Shown here: one piece after another, positions 1 to 4,826 of the stretch
How positions within the stretch are numbered: the stretch's first letter is position 1
How the letters are laid out: the number at the start of each line of letters is the position of its first letter
Assembly: GCA_027069385.1 (NCBI GenBank)
Contig: JALXER010000113.1
Span: 1-7,066 of the forward strand
Length of the DNA: 7,066 nt
Reading direction: 5' to 3'
Source: Paracoccaceae bacterium
GTDB lineage: Bacteria; Pseudomonadota; Alphaproteobacteria; Rhodobacterales; Rhodobacteraceae
Position numbers and translations under genes: made by a program
Notes under the pieces: generated by a model
Told to the model about the DNA's origin: nothing
What the model saw: the letters and a program-made list of their open reading frames with translations, nothing else
The model's database searches: none

Positions 1-26
1 ACCTCCCCCCGCTTGCGGGGGGAGGT
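1..26. repeat. GC-rich hairpin at window edge, possible terminator of an upstream gene
   Basis: A perfect inverted repeat: bases 1-10 (ACCTCCCCCC) are the reverse complement of 17-26, and the core GCTTGC adds one more G-C pair, leaving an 11-bp stem closed by a CTTG loop. G(CUUG)C is a known stable RNA tetraloop. No T-run follows on the plus strand (TAGGAGG follows), so it is not a canonical Rho-independent terminator for plus-strand transcription. On the minus strand the downstream side lies outside the window. It could be a terminator of a neighbouring gene or a dispersed palindromic repeat; what flanks it on the left is unseen. Confidence 0.5.
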
Positions 27-128
27 TAGGAGGGGGGCCAACGGTAAGGCCGGAACAGAGGCAAGACAGGGCTTGTGAACGCCCGCCGCATCGGCAACAC
101 TGCAACCCGTAACCAGCGGAGCCATCCC

Positions 129-572
129 ATGCCAAGCACCACCCCTTATATCCTTACCATGCTGGCCGCCGGATTTGGCGTGCCGATACTGGCCGCGCTC
201 AATGCGGCCCTTGGCGTGCGCCTTGGCAGCCCCGCCGCCGCGGCTGCCATTCTGTTCTGCGTGGCGCTCGGGGCGACGCTGGTCGTGCTGGCGTTTACCG
301 GCATCGCGCCTTTGCGCGCCGCCATCCATGCGCCCAAACACCTGATGCTGGCCGGGTTGCTGGTGGCGTTCTATGTGCTGAGCATCACTTATGTCGCGCC
401 ACGTTTCGGCGTGGGTAACGCGGTGTTCTATGTGCTGCTCGGGCAGTTGATCAGCGCCGCCGCCATTGACCATTTCGGCCTGTTTGGCGCACAGATCAGC
501 CCGCTTTCCCTAACCCGCGCCGCCGGTATCGCCCTGATGGCCGCCGGCGTTTTCGTCACCCAGCAGGTCTAG
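129..572 (+). CDS. DMT-family half-size transporter, YdcZ/DUF606 type
   Basis: A 147-residue, very hydrophobic protein with about five membrane helices (roughly residues 6-28, 36-58, 70-90, 97-118 and 128-145). It matches the layout of the DUF606/YdcZ family of the drug/metabolite transporter superfamily. It shows the N-terminal GFGVPILAALNAALG stretch, the central GQLISAAAIDHFGLFG segment and the C-terminal TRAAGIALMAAGVF helix. Members are about 140-150 residues and probably act as dimers in the inner membrane; the substrate here cannot be told. I chose the ATG at 129 because GGAG (118-121) sits 7 bases before it and the product then has family length. An in-frame GTG at 75 would add 18 polar residues unlike the family. 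The next gene starts 3 bases after its TAG, suggesting co-transcription. Confidence 0.88.
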   Translation: MPSTTPYILTMLAAGFGVPILAALNAALGVRLGSPAAAAAILFCVALGATLVVLAFTGIAPLRAAIHAPKHLMLAGLLVAFYVLSITYVAPRFGVGNAVFYVLLGQLISAAAIDHFGLFGAQISPLSLTRAAGIALMAAGVFVTQQV

Positions 573-575
573 GCG

Positions 576-1223
576 ATGTTCAAAGGCGCCTTGTTTGACA
601 TGGACGGGCTGCTGCTCGATACCGAGCGGCTATGTGTGGATTGTTTTGCCGATACCGTCACCGCGCTTGACCTGTCCATGGGGCCGGACGTCGTGTTGCG
701 TTGCATCGGGCGGCGCAGCGACGCCACGGCGAAAATTATCAACGAGGCCCTGAATGGCGCGATGGACGAGGCCGAGTTTATAGAGCAATGGGTCGCACGG
801 GTTCGCCGCGCCATGGCGCAGGACATCCCGCTGAAAACCGGCGCCCGGGCGCTGCTGCTTAAACTGCAAACGCGCGGCATCCCCTGCGCACTCGCCACCT
901 CTACCCGCACCGAAACGGCCCACGCCCACCTGACCCGCGTCGGTCTGCGCGGGTTTTTCCAAACCGTCACCGGCGGCGACAAGGTGGAAAACGGCAAACC
1001 CGCCCCCGATATCTATCACATGGCGGCGCAAAGCATCGGCGCACAGGCTCGCGACTGCGCCGCTTTTGAAGACAGCGACCCGGGCACCCTTGCCGCCATT
1101 GCGTCGGGCGCGCGCGTGGTGCAGGTGCCCGATATGCTGCCACCGGCGCGCGACGTGGCCACCCTTGGCCATCATATCGCCCCCGACCTGCTGTCAGGCG
1201 CGCGCGCCATCGGCCTGATATAA
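576..1223 (+). CDS. HAD-superfamily hydrolase, beta-phosphoglucomutase-like
   Basis: A 215-residue cytoplasmic protein of the haloacid dehalogenase superfamily, subfamily I (small helical cap between motifs I and II). Motif I is FDMDGLLLDTE with nucleophile D8 and acid/base D10. The cap spans roughly residues 16-85. Motif II is ALATST (T108/S109), motif III is the lysine in GKPAPDIY (K141), and motif IV is FEDSDPG (E165, D166), which binds Mg2+. All catalytic positions are present, so it should be an active phosphatase or phosphomutase on a small phosphorylated metabolite; the sequence does not tell phosphoglucomutase from sugar-phosphate or phosphoglycolate phosphatase. It begins 3 bases after the upstream stop with only a weak AGG at 565-567 inside that gene, so translation is probably coupled. 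Gap to the next gene is 47 bases. Confidence 0.92.
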   Translation: MFKGALFDMDGLLLDTERLCVDCFADTVTALDLSMGPDVVLRCIGRRSDATAKIINEALNGAMDEAEFIEQWVARVRRAMAQDIPLKTGARALLLKLQTRGIPCALATSTRTETAHAHLTRVGLRGFFQTVTGGDKVENGKPAPDIYHMAAQSIGAQARDCAAFEDSDPGTLAAIASGARVVQVPDMLPPARDVATLGHHIAPDLLSGARAIGLI

Positions 1224-1246
1224 CCAAATTGTGAGTTCCCATTTTC

Positions 1247-1262
1247 GGGTAATCCCTTACCC
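1247..1262. promoter_or_regulatory. Perfect short palindrome upstream of the methyltransferase-like gene
   Basis: GGGTAA and TTACCC form a perfect 6-bp inverted repeat around a 4-base spacer (TCCC), ending 8 bases before the ATG at 1271 in a 47-base intergenic gap. That position suits an operator or a small RNA hairpin that masks the start region. There is no clear Shine-Dalgarno sequence before this ATG. A 6-bp palindrome can occur by chance, so function is a guess. Confidence 0.25.
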
Positions 1263-1270
1263 TTTGAGCC

Positions 1271-1726
1271 ATGAAAAACCTTGTCGATATTCCGCCGGTC
1301 TGGGCGACGCTTGCTGCGGCCCTTAGCGCCGCCCTGGCCTATTTCATCCCGCTTTATCCCTTTACCCTGCCCCTGTTGGTGCCGGTGGCGGTGGCCGGTC
1401 TCGGCTTTGCCATCGTCGGCTGGTCAGCGCTTTGGTTCTGGCACAAGAAAACCACCATAGAGCCGCGCCACACCCCCACCGCCCTGATCATAGAGGGGCC
1501 GTATCGCCTTAACCGCAACCCGATCTATACCGGCATGGTGCTGGTTTTGCTGGGATTTGCACTGTGGCTGGGCGATCCGGTGGCGCTGCTGCCGGTAGCG
1601 GCCTTTCCGCTGATCATTACCTACCGGTTCATTCTGGCCGAAGAGCAAAGCCTGCGCACCGCCTTTGGCAAAGCCGCCGATACCTATCTGGCAAGGTCAC
1701 GCCGCTGGGGTATAACGCCTCGCTAA
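1271..1726 (+). CDS. Isoprenylcysteine carboxyl methyltransferase-like (PEMT/ICMT) membrane protein
   Basis: A 151-residue integral membrane protein with about four helices (roughly 12-30, 33-57, 84-102 and 104-122). The C-terminal half carries the hallmark of the bacterial ICMT/phospholipid-methyltransferase fold: GPYRLNRNPIYTGM (residues 76-89), then EEQSLRTAFGKAADTYLARSRRW (124-146). In characterised relatives these segments form the S-adenosylmethionine pocket at the membrane surface. Bacteria lack prenylated CaaX proteins, so the acceptor is probably a lipid or small molecule and is unknown here. Length is at the short end but complete for the family. The ATG has no good ribosome-binding site. 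It could be transcribed from the HAD gene or from its own promoter in the 47-base gap. Confidence 0.85.
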   Translation: MKNLVDIPPVWATLAAALSAALAYFIPLYPFTLPLLVPVAVAGLGFAIVGWSALWFWHKKTTIEPRHTPTALIIEGPYRLNRNPIYTGMVLVLLGFALWLGDPVALLPVAAFPLIITYRFILAEEQSLRTAFGKAADTYLARSRRWGITPR

Positions 1727-1762
1727 CACGGGTCGATTTTTCGTCCAAACGGGTCCATGCCC

Positions 1763-1791
1763 TGCCGGAAAGGCGATCAAAACGCTATAAC
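1763..1791 (+). promoter_or_regulatory. Possible promoter for the DUF1223 gene
   Basis: TATAAC at 1786-1791 matches five of six bases of the sigma-70 -10 consensus in an otherwise GC-rich gap, 69 bases before the chosen start at 1860. The -35 region at a 17-base spacing (TGCCGG, 1763-1768) is poor, so the call rests on the -10 box alone. Confidence 0.25.
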
Positions 1792-1859
1792 GCAAGGGTG
1801 AATGGAATTTGAACCGGCAAGGCGCTATGCTGCTTGGCGACTGCACTATGGGGATTCGT

Positions 1860-2552
1860 ATGCGTAAACTGATTTTGGCACTGGGCCTGCTGGCCTGCGC
1901 AACACCGGGGCTGGCCGCCAACCCGGTGGTGGTGGAGCTTTATACCTCGCAAGGCTGTTCATCCTGCCCGCCCGCCGATCAGGTACTGGCCGAGCTGGAC
2001 GGCCATGACTATGTGATCGCCCTTGCCCTGCATGTGGACTATTGGGACTATCTGGGCTGGGCCGACGATTTCGCCAACCCGCAGTTTTCCGCGCGGCAAC
2101 GGCGCTATGCGCGTGCCTGGCGCGAACGCTCGGTCTATACGCCGCAAATGGTGATCCACGGCTCCCAGTATATGGTCGGCTCGCGCGGGGACGAGGTGCA
2201 ACGCCAGATCATGATGCGCGAAGACATGCCGGCCCCCGTCAACCTGTCAGTGGCTGAATCCGGCGATGCAACCACGGTCAGCCTGACCCCGGCCCACGCG
2301 CCGGTCGGCGAGGCCACGGTCTATCTGGTGCGCTATTCCCCCGGCGAAACGGTCGAGATCCAGCGCGGCGAAAACGCCGGCAAACGAATCCACTATGTGA
2401 ACATCGTCGAATCATGGGATACCATCGCCAACTGGGGTGGCGATGCAGGGCTGACCCTGCAAATCGACAATCTGTCCAGCGGCAACTATGTGTTGATCGT
2501 GCAACAGGCCGGCCAAGGCGAAATTCTGGTGGCCGAGCCTTTTACCCGCTAG
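1860..2552 (+). CDS. Secreted DUF1223 thioredoxin-fold protein
   Basis: A 230-residue exported protein of the DUF1223 family. The N-terminus MRKLILALGLLACATPGLA is a signal peptide with predicted cleavage after A19. The mature protein begins with a thioredoxin-like beta strand and a CxxC motif (VVELYTSQGCSSCPPAD, C33 and C36), then HVDYWDYLGW (58-67) and YTPQM (93-97), whose proline sits where thioredoxins have the cis-Pro. The C-terminal part (about 125-230) is beta-rich. Family function is uncharacterised; a periplasmic thiol-disulfide role is inference. I chose ATG 1860 because GGGGA (1850-1854) lies 5 bases upstream and the signal peptide fits. ATG 1848 (adds MGIR, preceded by GGCGA) is nearly as good; ATG 1827 and TTG 1809 are less likely. 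C13 in LLAC resembles a lipobox, but the hydrophobic stretch before it is short. Confidence 0.9.
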   Translation: MRKLILALGLLACATPGLAANPVVVELYTSQGCSSCPPADQVLAELDGHDYVIALALHVDYWDYLGWADDFANPQFSARQRRYARAWRERSVYTPQMVIHGSQYMVGSRGDEVQRQIMMREDMPAPVNLSVAESGDATTVSLTPAHAPVGEATVYLVRYSPGETVEIQRGENAGKRIHYVNIVESWDTIANWGGDAGLTLQIDNLSSGNYVLIVQQAGQGEILVAEPFTR

Positions 2553-2583
2553 CGCAAATTACCACCCACACTTCTTCTTTTCA

Positions 2584-2720
2584 CAAATATCCTCAGGGGG
2601 GAGCGACGCCAAGTCGCGAGGGGGCGGAACGCCCCCATACCGCCCGCAGGGCGGCCCGGCCCAAAGGGAAGCTTTGTGTTTGGCTTGCCAAACACAAAGC
2701 TGGACTGCGGGAGTACCCCC
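2584..2720. repeat. Chain of palindromes filling a convergent intergenic region, possible dispersed repeat/terminator
   Basis: After the motif ATATCCTC (2588-2595) come four inverted repeats in a row: GCGAC/GTCGC (2603-2617, 5-nt loop), GGGGGCG/CGCCCCC (2620-2636, loop GAA), CCGCCC/GGGCGG (2640-2654, loop GCA) and a 15-bp repeat (2670-2701). The block runs up to the stop codon of the dppC-like gene. It lies between the 3' ends of two convergent genes, where it could stop transcription from both sides or protect mRNA 3' ends. There is no T-run after any stem. From memory, similar ATATCC-plus-GGGGGC/GCCCCC arrangements follow genes in other Rhodobacterales; I could not check this. Confidence 0.5.
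2670..2701. terminator. Strong hairpin between convergent genes, likely bidirectional terminator
   Basis: AGCTTTGTGTTTGGC (2670-2684) is perfectly repeated in inverse at 2687-2701. As RNA this gives a 14-bp stem closed by a CUUG tetraloop in G(CUUG)C context. It is the strongest hairpin of the window apart from the one at the left edge, and lies 19 bases beyond the dppC-like stop and 118 beyond the DUF1223 stop. Being symmetric it can fold in transcripts from either strand. No T-run follows on either side, so intrinsic termination is uncertain; 3'-end stabilisation after Rho-dependent termination fits equally well. Confidence 0.5.
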
Positions 2721-3736
2721 TAACGTCCGCGAATGCGCGGGTCCAGCGCGTCGCGCAACCCGTCTCCGATAAAATTCACGCTCAGCACGGTCAGCGAAAT
2801 GGCCAGCCCCGGCCAGATTACCCGCGCGGGGGATTGTTCGATGAAGGTGGTGCCGTCAAACAGCAGCCGCCCCCATGTGGGAAAATCCGAGGGGAAACCC
2901 AGCCCCAGAAACGACAGTGCGCTTTCGGTAATAATCGCCGTTGCCACCCCCAGCGTTGCCGACACCATGATCGGCGACAGGATATTGGGCAGGATATGGC
3001 GCGAGATCACCCGCCGCGAGGGCGTCCCGATCGAGTTGGCCGCCAGAATGAACTCGCGTTCTTTCAGTGCCAGCACATCGCCCCGCACAATCCGCGCGGT
3101 CTGCATCCAGCTGGTTATACCGATAATGAACACGATCAGCAGGAATATCCCGGTCTCGGGCCCGAAGGCATTGCGCAGGGTATCGCGAAACAGCATGATA
3201 ATTACCAACAATAGCGGCAACAGCGGCAGCGCAAGGAACAGGTCGGTTGCACGCATCAGCAGCCCTTCGACCATCTTGAAATAGCCCGCCAGCACCCCGA
3301 TAACCGTACCGACCACCAGAGACAGCAACATCGCCGCCATGCCAACCGCCATAGACACCCGCCCGCCCTGCATCAATTGCGCCAGCAGGTCGCGGCCCAG
3401 CTGGTCGGTGCCGATAGGGTGTGCCCAGCTTACCTTAATCCGTTGCAACTGCTCTGCATCCGGGTCGTAATACTTGATTGATTCCGGATCGGAAAAACAA
3501 TCGGCAATTTGCGAACCGGTAAACAGGCAACTGGTAATCGGGTTGGTGTTCTTGGCGCGAATGTCCAGATGTTGCGGGTCGGTATGCCACAAATAGGGTC
3601 CGGCTGCGACACCAAACAGGATAACCGCAAACACGATCATCCCCAGCATGGCGCCCTTGTGGGTACGAAACTGCGACCACACATCGCCCCAAAGCGAGCG
3701 GTTCTTGGCCTCTACCTGTTCATCGATACTAGTCAT
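2720..3736 (-). CDS. Peptide-type ABC transporter permease, DppC/OppC family
   Basis: A 338-residue inner-membrane permease, second channel subunit of the importer. A cytoplasmic N-terminus (FRTHKGAMLGM) leads into helix 1 (about 28-48). A periplasmic loop and the family signature HPIGTDQLGRDLLAQLMQGGR (106-126) follow, then helices near 127-151, 165-183, 195-213, 255-277 and 306-326. The EAA loop that docks on the ATPase is LAANSIGTPSRRVISRHILP (231-250). It ends in DALDPRIRGR, typical for the family. At 338 residues it exceeds the usual 280-310 because loop 1 carries about 40 extra residues (about 62-104) with C70 and C80. The ATG at 3736 lies inside the dppB-like gene (8-base overlap) with GAGGA (3743-3747) 6 bases upstream, so translation is coupled. 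The substrate is not deducible from the permease. Confidence 0.94.
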   Translation of the reverse strand: MTSIDEQVEAKNRSLWGDVWSQFRTHKGAMLGMIVFAVILFGVAAGPYLWHTDPQHLDIRAKNTNPITSCLFTGSQIADCFSDPESIKYYDPDAEQLQRIKVSWAHPIGTDQLGRDLLAQLMQGGRVSMAVGMAAMLLSLVVGTVIGVLAGYFKMVEGLLMRATDLFLALPLLPLLLVIIMLFRDTLRNAFGPETGIFLLIVFIIGITSWMQTARIVRGDVLALKEREFILAANSIGTPSRRVISRHILPNILSPIMVSATLGVATAIITESALSFLGLGFPSDFPTWGRLLFDGTTFIEQSPARVIWPGLAISLTVLSVNFIGDGLRDALDPRIRGR

Positions 3737-4757
3737 AGCGGATCCTCGGGTCTAGCAGGCCATACAGAATATCGGCCACAAGGTTGAACAGCACGATCAG
3801 CACCGCAAAGATAAAGGTCAGGGTCTGCACCAGCGGAATATCGGCCCCCTGAATGCCGGTAATCAGCAATTGCCCCAGCCCGTTTACGCGGAATATCTGC
3901 TCAGTGATAATCGCGCCGCCAAACACCTGCGGCACCGACAGCGCAATCACCGTAACCACCGGGATCATGGAGTTGCGCAACACATGCACCAGCAGCACGG
4001 TTTTTTCCTTCAGGCCCTTGGCCCGCGCAGTACGCACATAATCCTGCGACAGATTGTCGAGCATAGAGGCCCGCATAAACCGGCTAAGCTGCGCCGCGTT
4101 GTAAAGGGCCAGCACAAAGACCGGCATGATCATCTGGCGAATTTGCAACCAGAGGCTATGCAGATCGGTGACCTCCAGCGTGGTATCATAAACCGAGGGT
4201 AGCCAGAATATACTGTCCGACGGCACCCAGACCGAAAAGATCACGATCAGCATCACACCGGTAAAGAAGGTCGGAACCGAAAAGCCGATCATCGAAAAGA
4301 AGGTGCCGAACTGGTCAAACCAACTGTATTGGCGATAGGCCGAGATCACCCCGATGGGCAGCGCAATAAAGATACTGACCACATAGGACATGCCCACCAC
4401 CCACAGGGTCTGGGGCATGCGTTCGGCAATCAGGTCAACCACATAGCTGCGGGTGGCCCAGCTGCGCACCCGCAGGCGCTCGCCACAATCGCCAAAGCAC
4501 ACATCGAACCACTGTTCGATCAGGTTTAGCGGTTCATTGATGAAAAACTGTTTGCACCAAAGCAGATAGCGCACATACATCGGCGAGTCGAGGCCCAGAC
4601 TCTGGCGGATTTTTTCGCGCACATCGGGCGGGATGGTCATGGGCAGGTTGCCGGTCGGATCATTCGGGGCCATATCCAGAATCAGGAAAATGACAAAGCT
4701 GATGAACAAAAGCGTCGGGATTGTGAACATCAATCGCCTAAGGGTGTAATTGAGCAT
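3729..4757 (-). CDS. Peptide-type ABC transporter permease, DppB/OppB family
   Basis: A 342-residue inner-membrane permease. The N-terminus MLNYTLRRLMFTIPTLLFISFVIF (helix 1, about 9-29) and DMAPNDPTG are family hallmarks. A periplasmic loop of about 85 residues (30-115) follows, then helices near 117-140, 152-178, 206-226, 265-289 and 308-335. The EAA loop is TARAKGLKEKTVLLVHVLRN (243-262), and the end LLDPRIRYD is typical of DppB/OppB. The first loop is longer than in Escherichia coli DppB and carries C68, C87 and C91, of which at least C87 and C91 lie in the periplasmic part. The ATG at 4757 has GAGG (4764-4767) 6 bases upstream. It is second after the binding-protein gene (69-base gap with a hairpin) and overlaps the dppC-like gene by 8 bases. 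Confidence 0.94.
   Translation of the reverse strand: MLNYTLRRLMFTIPTLLFISFVIFLILDMAPNDPTGNLPMTIPPDVREKIRQSLGLDSPMYVRYLLWCKQFFINEPLNLIEQWFDVCFGDCGERLRVRSWATRSYVVDLIAERMPQTLWVVGMSYVVSIFIALPIGVISAYRQYSWFDQFGTFFSMIGFSVPTFFTGVMLIVIFSVWVPSDSIFWLPSVYDTTLEVTDLHSLWLQIRQMIMPVFVLALYNAAQLSRFMRASMLDNLSQDYVRTARAKGLKEKTVLLVHVLRNSMIPVVTVIALSVPQVFGGAIITEQIFRVNGLGQLLITGIQGADIPLVQTLTFIFAVLIVLFNLVADILYGLLDPRIRYD
3743..3747 (-). promoter_or_regulatory. Ribosome-binding site of the dppC-like gene inside dppB
   Basis: GAGGA on the minus strand, 6 bases before the ATG at 3736. It lies within the last codons of the dppB-like gene, which supports the 8-base overlapping start over any downstream ATG. Confidence 0.6.
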
Positions 4758-4792
4758 CTAACGCCTCGGTATATGAGCTTTGGGAAAGGGGT

Positions 4793-4818
4793 ACTGCCCC
4801 GCCGCAAAGCGGGGCAGT
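4793..4818 (-). promoter_or_regulatory. Intercistronic hairpin between binding-protein and permease genes
   Basis: ACTGCCCCGC (4793-4802) is perfectly complementary in inverse to 4809-4818, giving a 10-bp stem with a 6-base loop. It begins 8 bases after the binding-protein stop (4827) and ends 35 bases before the dppB ATG. On the minus strand the stem is followed by ACCCCTTTCCC, not a T-run, so complete termination is unlikely. In other ABC importer operons stem-loops at this position protect the upstream binding-protein message from 3' exonucleases or attenuate read-through, giving excess binding protein. That role here is inferred from position. Confidence 0.6.
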
Positions 4819-4826
4819 TTCAGGGT

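Noticed and set aside
73..101. Possible -35/-10 pair (TTGTGA, 17 bases, AACACT) before the YdcZ-like gene
   Set aside because: The -10 matches only three of six consensus bases, too weak to annotate.
75..128. GTG at 75 as start of the YdcZ-like gene
   Set aside because: It adds 18 polar residues atypical of the family, while ATG 129 has a well-spaced GGAG and gives family length.
2414..3214. 266-codon plus-strand frame spanning the DUF1223 3' end, the palindromes and the dppC-like gene
   Set aside because: It crosses the intergenic hairpins and two confident genes, and the product is low-complexity and rich in Q, R, P and H with no domain.
3722..3744. ATCGAT, ACTAGT and GGATCC within about 22 bases, like a cloning polylinker
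   Set aside because: These bases encode the normal dppB C-terminus (RIRYD) and the dppC N-terminus (MTSID) in overlapping frames, so the sites are coincidental and not vector sequence.
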